From positions 10,896-74,895 of the forward strand of contig JBGGMV010000087.1 of assembly GCA_041287865.1 (NCBI GenBank): a stretch of 64,000 nt of DNA. Reading direction: 5' to 3'. Position 1 is the stretch's first letter, and every line of letters starts with the position of its first letter. Below the pieces are notes generated by a model. It searched no databases, had not been told where the DNA came from, and saw nothing but the letters and a program-made list of their open reading frames with translations. The position numbers and the translations under genes are program-made. Positions 24,868-32,626 of the stretch are shown in pieces. The DNA comes from JAPWJZ01 sp041287865. Lineage in GTDB: Bacteria > Pseudomonadota > Alphaproteobacteria > Micavibrionales > UBA2020.

Positions 24868-27800
24868 GGCTTTGGATCCATCTTGTTATGGGCCTTGTTC
24901 ATGGCCCGGCGTTTCTGGCTGTTAGGCACAGCAGTAAAGCTGCCGGTTTTCTTCACTTTCTCTAGCAGTAGTCCGACGATGCCCATGGGGATTTCTTCGG
25001 GATTGCTTCCTAGCGAGACACCCACGTCCTGGAAGCTTTTGTTACCCTTAATCTCCTTGGCCATACGTTCCATGTTCGTCCCCGGACGGCCGATGATGGC
25101 CGTGTCGAAGGTGATCTTGTCCGAATATTCGAACATGGTCTTGATACGCTCTTTCGATTTTTCCGCGTCGAACATGTCGCCGTCGGAAATAATCAGTACG
25201 TGCGTAAATCCTGACAGCGTGCCGCTCTTGCCGCGCTGCTCGCCGATCGTCTTGGCGACTTTTTTAATTGCGGGCGCGAGGTCGGTGCCGGAATTGAGGC
25301 CCTTTTGCGCCTTGGCCATCGCTTTGCCGATCTCGACGCGGTCGGAACCGGGCGTGATCAGCATCGGCGGGTCGCTGTCGCCCCACATGCCGACGTAGAC
25401 GTTCATCTTCATGTCCTTGCCGCTGGCGGCTTCGAACATGATGGCGGCCGATTGCAGCGCCGAGAGAAGCGGCGTGCCGTTCATCGAGCCGGAACCGTCG
25501 ATCATGATGACGATATCGATTTCGGTCGGGACCATTTTCACCTGATCGGTGTGGAAGCGCTTGAGATCCTGCTCCTCCACGTTGCCGGTCAGCTTCTTGA
25601 TGGTCAGGTTCTTGTGCGCTTCCTGGTTGAAGCGGTCCTTCACCTCGCCGTTTTCGGGCAGGATGTCGAGCGTCGGGGACACCGCGCGCTTGCGCTGCAG
25701 CTGGCGTTCCTGAACGTCCTTGAACAGTTTCCTCACGCGGCTGATGGGGCCCGCGAGTTCGGCCACGCGTTTCTGGTAGTCTGTCCAGTCGAGCTTGGAC
25801 AGTTCCTCCAGCGAACGGCCGTCGCCATGGCCGGCCTGCTTGGAAGGCTTGCCGCCCTTCTTGCCCTGCTTGCCGGGCTTGTCGCCGTCTCCGTCACCAT
25901 CAGCGTCCTGGCCGTCTTCGCCGTCGCCTTCCTGGCCTTTTTCTTTCTTCTTCTTTTTCTTCTCGAGTTCTTTTTCGAGATCGTCGGCGGTCTGGCCGTC
26001 AGCGTCTTCGCCGTCGGCATCTTCACCGTCCGCGTCCTCGCCATCGGCATCTTCGCCGTCAGCGTCTTCGCCATCGGCGTCTTTACCTTCGCCGTTGGGA
26101 TCGAGTTCGTCGGAGGGCACTTCGGTCGCGCCCTTGGGAGCAGGCTGGTCGCCGGCGCCTTCGACGGGGACGGTTTCTTCGTCGTCCTGGCCGAGCTTGC
26201 CTTCTTTGCCCTTTTTGCCTTTGCCCTGCTTGTCGCCATCGGCGTCAGCGTCCTGATCGTCGCCGTCCTGGCCTTCGCCCTGATCGTCGCCGTCTTCGTC
26301 GCCCTTCTGGCCTTTGTCGCCTTTTTCCTTCTTGTCGCCCTTTTTGCCTTTATCTTTCTTGTCGCCTTTTTTGCCGTCCTTGGCGTCTTTTTCCTGACCG
26401 TCTTTGCCTTCCTGACCGTCCTGATCGTCGCCATCGGCATCGTCGGAATCAGCGTCGTCCTGCTCGCCTTGCGGCTTGCCGCGCTGTTTCTTGCCTTTTT
26501 TGCCCTTCTGGCGCTTGCCCTTGCCTTTGCCCTGACCCTGGCCTTCTTGACCGTCCTGACCATCCTGGCCGTCCTGACCGTCTTGATCCTGACCGTCATC
26601 GCCATCGTCGCCGTCCTGGTCCTGATCGAGGTCCTTGGCGTCCTGTTTCTTCTGGTTCTTGGGATCCTTCTGCGCCTTGTCCAGATTTTCGTCGATCTGG
26701 TCATTGGCCATCTTGAGGATTTTCTGGATCAGCTCTTCAGCGTAATCGCGCCAGATTTCATCGATGATTTCCTTGCGCTCGCTGTCCGCGCGCTCGACGC
26801 GGCTTTTCAGGTTGGCCCAGCCGAACAGGCGTTCGTGCTGCTTGGGCTGCAGGTTTTCGAGACCTTTCGGGCCGCCGCAGAGTTCGCGCAGGCGCACGAA
26901 ATCGGGGTGCGCGATGCCGTCTTCGTCGCCGGCGGGGTTCGCCTTCAGCGTCGAGGTCTTGCGCACGAGGTTCGGGTCGACGCCGACCTTGAACCAGCCG
27001 GTATCGGTGTTTTCGAACAGGTCGTTGTTCTGGAAGAAGCTCAGCTGAACCGTGTTGCAGAGGTTCATGTAGCGGCGCAGCTCGTCCGACATGCCGTCGG
27101 CGGGCAGGCGCGTGAGACCGATGCCGCGATGCGTGACGGCCGTGTTGTTCAGCGACACGCCGTAATCCTGCAGAACCTGCTGGCCCATGTTCGACACGAA
27201 TTTATTCGCGACGTTTTCTTCGGCGGCCGAGAACAGCATGTGGCGGAGCTGCCATTCGGTGGAGAGCAGCGTGAGTTTCTTGTATTCCTCGGGCTTGAGT
27301 TTGGGGCCCTTCTTCATCTGCGCCAGCTTTGACTTCTTCATCAGCGGCTGCATTTCCTTGAAGACTTCTTTCATGCGCTTCGGGTAAGTCACCGACAGAA
27401 GCGAATGGCCGATTTCGCGGTAGACGTCGGCGCGCGCGTGTTCGAAGCCCACGATCATCGACTGCATGAAGTCGATGTTGATGAGGTTCTTGTTGCGATC
27501 GAACGTGAAGCCCGTGCCGGGATCGCCCCAGGCGTATTTCGTGTCTTTATCGCGCAGCGCTTCGCGCACGTGGTGCGCGTGCGACAGAAGTTCCTGATAC
27601 GCGTGTTCCGTGCCCGTCACCTGTTTCCACAGGTCGGTGCCCGTCAGCGTCACGCCTTCGGCGGGCGGCTTCGTCCATGTCTTCAGCGCATCGGGGTTGA
27701 GCGAGAGGTAGGCAAGCGCCGCGCCCCATGCCAGTTGTTTTTCGGGCGTATCGAATTTCGGTTCCTGCGGGGCCTTGCCGGTGGCGGCGGCCTCCAGCAC

Positions 27801-27998
27801 GTTCAGCGCTTCCTGCTTGAATTCTTCCGTGTTGTCGCGGATGCCGCCGATGAATTTCTGCAGTTCTTCGAGCGTGAAGGGCTGGGGCTTTTCTTCGTCC
27901 TGCGCGGCACGGATTTTGCCATTGAGCATCAGGCGCTGGCGCGTGAGAGGTTCGCGCAGCACATTCTCAAACTTCCGTCTGTCTTTCGGGTCGCTCAT
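24864..27998 (-). CDS. CobT-like VWA protein with long low-complexity linker
   Basis: 1044 aa. The N-terminal ~440 residues are an unrecognised helical domain. About 450-720 is extreme low complexity: Asp/Gln/Gly repeats (DGQDGQDGQ), Lys-rich blocks (KGKRQKGKKGKKQRGK) and DGEDADGEDADG runs. The C-terminus (about 820-1030) is a von Willebrand A domain with an intact MIDAS: IMIDGSGSMNGTP, SGTDLAPA and IISDGDMFD. The order acidic linker then VWA is that of CobT-type proteins, which work with a CobS-type AAA ring. No CobN is present. First gene of the operon, with a CtrA-type box 29-43 bp before its ATG. Confidence 0.87.
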   Translation of the reverse strand: MSDPKDRRKFENVLREPLTRQRLMLNGKIRAAQDEEKPQPFTLEELQKFIGGIRDNTEEFKQEALNVLEAAATGKAPQEPKFDTPEKQLAWGAALAYLSLNPDALKTWTKPPAEGVTLTGTDLWKQVTGTEHAYQELLSHAHHVREALRDKDTKYAWGDPGTGFTFDRNKNLINIDFMQSMIVGFEHARADVYREIGHSLLSVTYPKRMKEVFKEMQPLMKKSKLAQMKKGPKLKPEEYKKLTLLSTEWQLRHMLFSAAEENVANKFVSNMGQQVLQDYGVSLNNTAVTHRGIGLTRLPADGMSDELRRYMNLCNTVQLSFFQNNDLFENTDTGWFKVGVDPNLVRKTSTLKANPAGDEDGIAHPDFVRLRELCGGPKGLENLQPKQHERLFGWANLKSRVERADSERKEIIDEIWRDYAEELIQKILKMANDQIDENLDKAQKDPKNQKKQDAKDLDQDQDGDDGDDGQDQDGQDGQDGQDGQEGQGQGKGKGKRQKGKKGKKQRGKPQGEQDDADSDDADGDDQDGQEGKDGQEKDAKDGKKGDKKDKGKKGDKKEKGDKGQKGDEDGDDQGEGQDGDDQDADADGDKQGKGKKGKEGKLGQDDEETVPVEGAGDQPAPKGATEVPSDELDPNGEGKDADGEDADGEDADGEDADGEDADGEDADGQTADDLEKELEKKKKKKEKGQEGDGEDGQDADGDGDGDKPGKQGKKGGKPSKQAGHGDGRSLEELSKLDWTDYQKRVAELAGPISRVRKLFKDVQERQLQRKRAVSPTLDILPENGEVKDRFNQEAHKNLTIKKLTGNVEEQDLKRFHTDQVKMVPTEIDIVIMIDGSGSMNGTPLLSALQSAAIMFEAASGKDMKMNVYVGMWGDSDPPMLITPGSDRVEIGKAMAKAQKGLNSGTDLAPAIKKVAKTIGEQRGKSGTLSGFTHVLIISDGDMFDAEKSKERIKTMFEYSDKITFDTAIIGRPGTNMERMAKEIKGNKSFQDVGVSLGSNPEEIPMGIVGLLLEKVKKTGSFTAVPNSQKRRAMNKAHNKMDPKP

Positions 27999-28026
27999 TT
28001 ATATGGTCGCTCCGGACATAAAGCCG

Positions 28027-28041
28027 TTAAACAGTCGTTAA
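28027..28041 (-). promoter_or_regulatory. CtrA-type box upstream of the VWA-AAA operon
   Basis: TTAA-N7-TTAA; read on the minus strand TTAACGACTGTTTAAC, an exact match to TTAA-N7-TTAAC. It lies 29-43 bp upstream of the VWA start codon, where a CtrA site would touch the -35 region. ctrA is encoded in the same window. Confidence 0.6.
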
Positions 28042-28254
28042 ACTTTACCCTTTGATCAACGCGAATCCCCTGCCGGTTTAATGCATAGACGGCTGAAGAA
28101 ACGAGGCGTTTTTGATCGAGAACGACGCTAACATTTTTTATAACCTCTACAAAGAGGTAAAAACGCAAGAGAGTTAAAATCTTTACGCTGCAAAGCAGCA
28201 TTTTATTTCAAAAAATATGGGTGCTTGCGCCATAAATTTCACAATCTATTTTGA
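28042..28254. other. AT-rich intergenic region
   Basis: 213 bp between the CtrA-type box and the stop of the CbiB-like gene. AT content is much higher than in flanking genes. No ORF with coding character, no strong hairpin terminator and no sigma54 site is seen. It presumably holds the upstream part of the VWA operon promoter. Confidence 0.4.
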
Positions 28255-29196
28255 TTATGAAAATTTAATTTTTACCATAATTATGAGCGAAAGAAAGGCT
28301 ATTACACAAAGAAAGCTAACAAAAATAAGCATTCGGCCCCGCTTGAGGTCGTTCACCGTCACGCGCGCGGAGGAGTTTTCGGGCCCGATCCACTGCGTTT
28401 CCGGAATCCCCGAGCCGCGATATTTCGCAGGACCGCCCAAAGTTATCCCCAGCGCGCCCGCCATGCCGCCGACAAGGATTCCGCGCGCCAGCGCATGGAA
28501 TCGGCCCGCCTGAGTCGCGGATGTTTTCAGCGCGCGAAAACCGTTCGCCTTGCTGACAACCAGCGCGGCCGCGGCAAAAAAGAAAAGCGAAATAATCGAC
28601 GGAATGAAATCGAGCAGCTTTTCCACCAGCCGCGCCGCGCGCGCGAAAGAAAAATGTTCCGATCTCAGCAGCTCCCAGGCTTCTCCGGCCGCGATCATCA
28701 CGGTGTAAAGCGCAAGACCCGTCGTGCCGAGCGCAAGATAATAGAACCCCGGCGCGACAAGATAGCGGTTGAAGGCGACGGCGCCGAATTCAAGGCTTTT
28801 TCGCACAATCGTATGCGCGTCGGCCTGCGCCATTTCTTCGGACACATAGGGCTGCAGCGCCTTCGCCGCCGCCGGCTCCTGCTTTTTGTCGAGGCGCGCG
28901 GCAATCTCGCGCATGACCTTGACCGGCATCATGGCCGAAACCGTCAGGGCCATCAGCGGCAGGGCGTAAAGCCAGCTTTTGCCTGCCGCGCGCACGAAAT
29001 CGCGCAGGAAGAAATCGGCGAAGAAGAACAGCAGCGACAGCAGCAGCAGCGTGAGAAACCCGCGACCCGACAATTCGCGCGAGCGGCGCGTCTTGCGGTT
29101 CAGCTTGCGCCCGAGGACTCCCGCCAGCATATGCACCACGCTCCAGAGCGCGGGCCGGTATTCGCGGCGGTACGGCAGCAGCGCGCCGATCAGCAA
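28255..29196 (-). CDS. CbiB/CobD-like integral membrane protein, start unclear
   Basis: At least 313 aa (from TTG at 29196). The C-terminal half shows the cobalamin CbiB pattern: VEKLLDFIPSIISLFFF and GGMAGALGITLGGPAKYRGS correspond to the family's LDDLxNxIPAR and MAGALGVxLGGPxxYxG, and four or more TM helices are evident. The canonical VAENxxDG motif is replaced by KSLEFGAVAFNRYLVAP, so activity as adenosylcobinamide-phosphate synthase is doubtful. The frame stays open upstream through another TM-like stretch (GYFLLLAYLVAHLLIG) into dksA with no ATG, GTG or TTG, so the real N-terminus is longer and its start codon unusual. Orphan: no other B12 gene is seen. Confidence 0.72.
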   Translation of the reverse strand: MLIGALLPYRREYRPALWSVVHMLAGVLGRKLNRKTRRSRELSGRGFLTLLLLSLLFFFADFFLRDFVRAAGKSWLYALPLMALTVSAMMPVKVMREIAARLDKKQEPAAAKALQPYVSEEMAQADAHTIVRKSLEFGAVAFNRYLVAPGFYYLALGTTGLALYTVMIAAGEAWELLRSEHFSFARAARLVEKLLDFIPSIISLFFFAAAALVVSKANGFRALKTSATQAGRFHALARGILVGGMAGALGITLGGPAKYRGSGIPETQWIGPENSSARVTVNDLKRGRMLIFVSFLCVIAFLSLIIMVKIKFS

Positions 29197-29306
29197 ATGC
29201 GCGACCAGATATGCTAGCAGCAGGAAGTATCCGCTAAAAGCAACGCCGCCCTGTTCAGACAGGAGCGGCGTAACTTCAGAAAGATTGAGACTGAGCGGGT
29301 TCAGGC

Positions 29307-29750
29307 TTACTCGCGCATATCGCGCTGCGTGCGTTCCTTGCGCTCGTGGCGTTCCTGCGCTTCGAGCGAGAGCGTCGCAATCGGGCGCGCCTCGAGGCGG
29401 GCGATCGAGATCGGCTCGCCGGTTTCTTCGCAGAAGCCGTAGTTGCCGTCGTCTATTTTTTCGAGGGCGGCATTGATTTTCGAGATCAGCTTGCGCTCGC
29501 GGTCGCGCGTGCGCAATTCAAGCGCGTGGTCGGTTTCTGCCGAAGCGCGGTCGGCGATGTCGGGCTTTTGCAGGTTGTCTTCCTGCATTTCCTTGATCGT
29601 CTCGGTCGATTCAACCAGCAGCTCGGCGCGCCAGCGCAAGAGCTTCTGCCGGAAATATTCCAGCATGACGGGGTTCATGAATTTTTCCTTCTCCGACGGC
29701 TTGTAGTCGGGGGGAAGGATTGTCGATGATGTTTCGGGCAGTGAACTCAT
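29307..29750 (-). CDS. dksA: DksA-type RNA polymerase-binding transcription factor
   Basis: 147 aa from MSSLPETSS; the frame extends to 29783. A coiled-coil (about 40-105) and a C-terminal globular domain, YGFCEETGEPISIARL then ARPIATLSLEAQERHE. Of the four zinc Cys only one remains, as in other alphaproteobacterial DksA. It binds the secondary channel of RNA polymerase and cooperates with ppGpp. The coiled-coil tip carries the expected acidic character (DRASAETDHALE). The CbiB-like gene follows on the same strand. Confidence 0.92.
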   Translation of the reverse strand: MSSLPETSSTILPPDYKPSEKEKFMNPVMLEYFRQKLLRWRAELLVESTETIKEMQEDNLQKPDIADRASAETDHALELRTRDRERKLISKINAALEKIDDGNYGFCEETGEPISIARLEARPIATLSLEAQERHERKERTQRDMRE

Positions 29751-29882
29751 GGTCTTTACCTTAAACTGATGCTTGTCCTGCAATTATAGGCCGCTGCCCC
29801 TTAACAAACAATGGGGAGGGCCAGATTCTGCTCTGATTACAGAAAATCAGGGCAAATTTCCAGCAAAATCTGCAAAATTTAG
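29751..29882. other. Intergenic region between dksA and fliX
   Basis: 132 bp holding the dksA promoter side (minus strand) and the fliX 3' side. A single TTAAC occurs but no spaced CtrA box. Several near-repeats of GCAAAATTT-type sequence (29850-29880) resemble half of the GGCAAA palindromes seen near flgI and fliF. Confidence 0.35.
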
Positions 29883-30308
29883 CTATTTCAGGCTATGTTT
29901 TGCCAGTTCAACCTGCACTCGCAGGTCGATTTCATCCAGCACCGCGGCCAGCACCGGATCCATGATTTTCTCGCGCTGCTTGGTCACCATGCGTTCCAGC
30001 TGCTCGAGCGCCGAGACGGGAATGCCGCCGGTCAGCAGGCCCATGCGGATACGGTCGAGCTGGTCGAGCATATCGATCCCCTGCCGCTTCGCGCGCTTGG
30101 TGGATTCAGTGCTGTCGCCCGCTTCCTGCACGCTCAGGAGCGCATCGAGCGCATTGGTTTGCATAACACCGGAGGCGGGTTTCGAGGATGCCGCTTCCTC
30201 GCCGCTATCCACCATGCCGCTGAACGACGTGCCTGAAGCGCCTTTATTGGCGCCCGTTTTGGATACGCCTTTGGAGGATTGCGACTTGTTCGGGCCTTCG
30301 ATTTTCAT
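29883..30308 (-). CDS. fliX: Flagellar assembly regulator FliX
   Basis: 141 aa, alphaproteobacteria-specific. The N-terminal 60 residues are Ser/Gly/Lys-rich and probably flexible. The C-terminal part is the family core (DMLDQLDRIRMGLLTGGIP, ending VLDEIDLRVQVELAK). In Caulobacter FliX couples early basal-body assembly to the sigma54 activator FlbD, holding it off or turning it on. FlbD is also encoded here (47.9 kb). The gene is divergent from flgI, and the shared region carries a sigma70-like promoter and an FlbD-like palindrome. Confidence 0.9.
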   Translation of the reverse strand: MKIEGPNKSQSSKGVSKTGANKGASGTSFSGMVDSGEEAASSKPASGVMQTNALDALLSVQEAGDSTESTKRAKRQGIDMLDQLDRIRMGLLTGGIPVSALEQLERMVTKQREKIMDPVLAAVLDEIDLRVQVELAKHSLK

Positions 30309-30316
30309 GTCTATAC

Positions 30317-30346
30317 ATTATAGGCATCATATGCGGCCAAAACCAA
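30317..30346 (-). promoter_or_regulatory. Sigma70-like promoter of fliX
   Basis: Minus strand: TTGGTT (30346-30341), 18-bp spacer, perfect TATAAT (30322-30317). The predicted start is about 1-3 nt before the ATG at 30308, and no Shine-Dalgarno is visible, so the transcript may be leaderless. Confidence 0.55.
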
Positions 30347-30363
30347 CGGGCAATATTTGCCCG
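30347..30363. promoter_or_regulatory. FlbD-like (ftr) palindrome between fliX and flgI
   Basis: CGGGCAATATTTGCCCG is a perfect 7-3-7 palindrome. It abuts the fliX -35 element and lies about 95 bp upstream of the predicted flgI sigma54 start, where activator (ftr) sites of FlbD are usually found. It could repress fliX and activate flgI together. Confidence 0.55.
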
Positions 30364-30423
30364 ATACGCCCGATGCCCCGCCCCGGCCCATCACAAAACC
30401 CTGATAAATCATGTTTTTAACTC

Positions 30424-30439
30424 TGGCACGGTTCTCGCA
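30424..30439 (+). promoter_or_regulatory. Sigma54 promoter of flgI operon
   Basis: TGGCACGGTTCTCGCA fits TGGCACG-N4-TTGCA with one mismatch (TC for TT). It is 42 bp before the flgI ATG. Confidence 0.8.
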
Positions 30440-30480
30440 ACTGTTTCCTGTGGGAGAAACTGACTCTGGGAGGGGTCGTC

Positions 30481-31695
30481 ATGAAGACAATATTAAAGAT
30501 GCTGATCGTCATGGGAGTGGCCTTCATATTGGCCGGCAGCGCCGCATATGCGGATGGCGGCGATTTCCCAAACACAGGCTCAGGCGGCAACGCCAAGATC
30601 ACCCGGGCCGCGCCCTCGCCCGCGCACAAAAGCGGCAAAGGCGAACTGGGCGGCAATACCCGCATCAAGGACATCGTTGAATTCGAAGGCGTGCGCGACA
30701 ACATGCTGGTCGGCTACGGCCTTGTCGTCGGCCTGAATGGCTCGGGCGACAGCATGAACAACGCGCCTTTCACCAAGCAATCATTGATCGGTATGCTGGA
30801 CCGTCTCGGCGTCAACATCCGCGATGAAAAGCTGAACACCAAGAACATCGCGGCCGTCATGGTCACCTCGACCCTGCCGCCCTTCACCAACCAGGGTGCC
30901 CGCATCGACACCACCATCTCGGCCCTTGGCGACGCCAAGAGCCTGCAGGGCGGCACGCTGCTCGTCACGCCGCTGATGGGTGCTGACGGTCAGGTCTATG
31001 CCGTTGCACAGGGCCCCGTTGCCGTCGCTGGCTTCACCGCCACGGGCGATGCCGGTTCTGTCACACAAAACATCCCCACCACCGGCCGCATCGCATCCGG
31101 CGCCATCGTCGAGCGCGAAATTGCCTTCAACATGGACCAAATGCAGCAGACGCGCCTTGCGCTCCGCAACCCCGACTTCACCACCGCGCGCCGCATCGCC
31201 GCCGCCATCAATAACCATACAGGCTACCCGATTGCGAGCGCGGATAACCCGGCTTCCGTCACCATGCGCCTGCCCCCCGGCTATCAGGGCGGCGTTGTGA
31301 ACATGATCACCGATATCGAGCAACTGCGCATCGCGCCCGACCAGATCGCGCGTGTCGTGATTGACGAACGCTCCGGCGTGATCGTGATGGGCAAGGACGT
31401 GCGCATCTCGACCGTCGCGCTTGCACAAGGCAACCTGACCATCCGCATCAACGAAACGCCGCAGGTATCACAGCCCAACGCGTTTGCTGAAGGCGACACC
31501 GTGGTCGTCCCCCGCTCCGACATCCAGGTCACGACCGAGGAAGGCAACAAGATCGCCGTCCTGCCCGAAGGCGTCAGCCTGCAGGCGCTGGTCACCAGCC
31601 TGAACGCGCTGGGCGTCGGCCCGCGCGACGTGATCACCATCCTGCAGTCCATCAAGGCTTCCGGTGCGCTGCAAGCAGATATCGAGGTGATGTAA
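30481..31695 (+). CDS. flgI: Flagellar P-ring protein FlgI
   Basis: 404 aa. The periplasmic ring forms the rod bushing in the peptidoglycan layer. A Sec signal peptide ends AYA (about residue 23). A Gly/Ser/Lys linker of about 35 residues, longer than in most FlgI, precedes the family start (RIKDIVEFEGVRDNMLVGYG). The characteristic LVVGLNGSGDS, AAVMVTSTLPPF and C-terminal ISALNALG-like segment (ALVTSLNALGVGPRDVITI) are present. It overlaps flgJ by one base (TAATG). Confidence 0.95.
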   Translation: MKTILKMLIVMGVAFILAGSAAYADGGDFPNTGSGGNAKITRAAPSPAHKSGKGELGGNTRIKDIVEFEGVRDNMLVGYGLVVGLNGSGDSMNNAPFTKQSLIGMLDRLGVNIRDEKLNTKNIAAVMVTSTLPPFTNQGARIDTTISALGDAKSLQGGTLLVTPLMGADGQVYAVAQGPVAVAGFTATGDAGSVTQNIPTTGRIASGAIVEREIAFNMDQMQQTRLALRNPDFTTARRIAAAINNHTGYPIASADNPASVTMRLPPGYQGGVVNMITDIEQLRIAPDQIARVVIDERSGVIVMGKDVRISTVALAQGNLTIRINETPQVSQPNAFAEGDTVVVPRSDIQVTTEEGNKIAVLPEGVSLQALVTSLNALGVGPRDVITILQSIKASGALQADIEVM

Positions 31696-32006
31696 TGCCA
31701 AGCCTTCCCGCCACACCCGTCTCCGCCGAACTCGCCATGCACCAGGTGCAGGCCCGCGCCCAGGAGCCCAAGGACAAGGCCGCCGCGAAAGAATTCGAGG
31801 CAATGTTCATGTCGGAAATGTTCAACCACATGTTCGAAGGCGTAGACACAGACCCGTTATTCGGCGGCGGCGGCGGGGAGAAAATGTTCCGCAGCATGCT
31901 GATCCAGGAATACGGCAAGACCATGGCCAAGGGCAAAGGCATCGGCATTTCCGACCAGATACAGAAATTCATGCTGCAAACACAAGAAAAAGCAAAGGGG
32001 TTATAA
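31695..32006 (+). CDS. Rod-binding protein (FlgJ N-terminal type, CheL-like)
   Basis: 103 aa, only the rod-binding half of FlgJ (KEFEAMFMSEMFNHMFEG, MFRSMLIQEYGKTMAKGKGIG), with no muramidase domain. This is the normal alphaproteobacterial form, where a separate enzyme clears peptidoglycan for the rod. The start overlaps the flgI stop. It precedes a FlgN-like gene by 2 bp. Confidence 0.9.
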   Translation: MPSLPATPVSAELAMHQVQARAQEPKDKAAAKEFEAMFMSEMFNHMFEGVDTDPLFGGGGGEKMFRSMLIQEYGKTMAKGKGIGISDQIQKFMLQTQEKAKGL

Positions 32007-32008
32007 AA

Positions 32009-32467
32009 ATGAAAGCAGTCGCATCGAAACAATCGCTATCCTCCGACATCGGCTCCGTCCTCAAACTGATCGAGGACTTCGGCCGCCTGCTGGAAAAAGA
32101 AACCGCCGCGCTGAAATCGGTCGACTTCAAGGCCGTCGACGCGCTGCAGGAACAAAAGCGCGACTACGCGCAACGCTATCACACGCTGGTCACGGGCCTG
32201 TCGGAGCGCAAGGCGGAGATCGCCCAGCTCGACCTTAAAACCCGCGAGCGCCTTATTCTGGCGCGCACCGCGTTCACCGAAATCCTCAATGACAACCTGC
32301 GTACGCTGGAGGCGGCCAAGGACGGCACGAAACGCCTCGTCGGCAGAATACTCGACGCGGCGCGCCGGGCCGTCATTGACGATAAGCAAACCAACTATTC
32401 AGCGAAAGGACACACGCAAGCTTACAAGACCTCCACGCTTTCCCTCAGCGTGGACCAGAAACTTTAA
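32009..32467 (+). CDS. FlgN-like flagellar chaperone
   Basis: 152 aa, nearly all helix with long heptads (LLEKETAALKSVDFKAVDAL). The FlgN signature is the E-x2-AL-x(n)-D central stretch followed by a second long helix. In enterics FlgN escorts hook-associated proteins to the export gate. Similarity is weak but the position after flgI-flgJ is conserved in alphaproteobacteria. It is last in the flgI transcript, with a hairpin downstream. Confidence 0.75.
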   Translation: MKAVASKQSLSSDIGSVLKLIEDFGRLLEKETAALKSVDFKAVDALQEQKRDYAQRYHTLVTGLSERKAEIAQLDLKTRERLILARTAFTEILNDNLRTLEAAKDGTKRLVGRILDAARRAVIDDKQTNYSAKGHTQAYKTSTLSLSVDQKL

Positions 32468-32495
32468 AGAGTACTACCCTCCCTCCCAAGAGAGC

Positions 32496-32544
32496 GGGCC
32501 GCCTGATCATGTATCAGGCGGCCCATTGGGCATTTTATTTTTTG
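32496..32544 (+). terminator. Hairpin terminator after flgN-like gene
   Basis: A 12-bp perfect stem GGGCCGCCTGAT/ATCAGGCGGCCC (32496-32507 with 32513-32524, 5-nt loop) is followed by a short spacer and a T-rich run ending at 32544. Confidence 0.7.
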
Positions 32545-32577
32545 CCCGCATGAAAAAGTTTTCTCCCAGAAAAAATC

Positions 32578-32593
32578 TGGCACGCTCCCTGCA
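32578..32593 (+). promoter_or_regulatory. Sigma54 promoter of fliK-flgD
   Basis: TGGCACGCTCCCTGCA, matching TGGCACG-N4-TTGCA with one mismatch. It is 34 bp before the fliK start. Confidence 0.82.
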
Positions 32594-32626
32594 AGGATAC
32601 TTCCGGATACATACGCGAGGTCCATT

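Noticed and set aside
22075..25398. Plus-strand 1107-aa frame
   Set aside because: Antisense shadow of the AAA and VWA genes, with composition typical of reversed coding sequence.
25305..27332. Plus-strand 675-aa hydrophobic frame
   Set aside because: Antisense of the Asp/Lys linker reads as Val/Phe/Leu and looks like membrane protein only by complement.
24864..27998. The VWA gene as genuine cobaltochelatase CobT
   Set aside because: The N-terminal 440 residues do not look like CobT, no CobN or other cobalamin genes are seen, and the ATPase partner has a different build. Only the linker-VWA layout is shared.
27995..28201. Minus-strand 68-aa frame before the VWA gene
   Set aside because: It crosses the CtrA-type box and AT-rich promoter, has no RBS, and overlaps the VWA start.
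28217..28513. Plus-strand 98-aa frame
   Set aside because: Antisense to the CbiB-like gene end, no motif.
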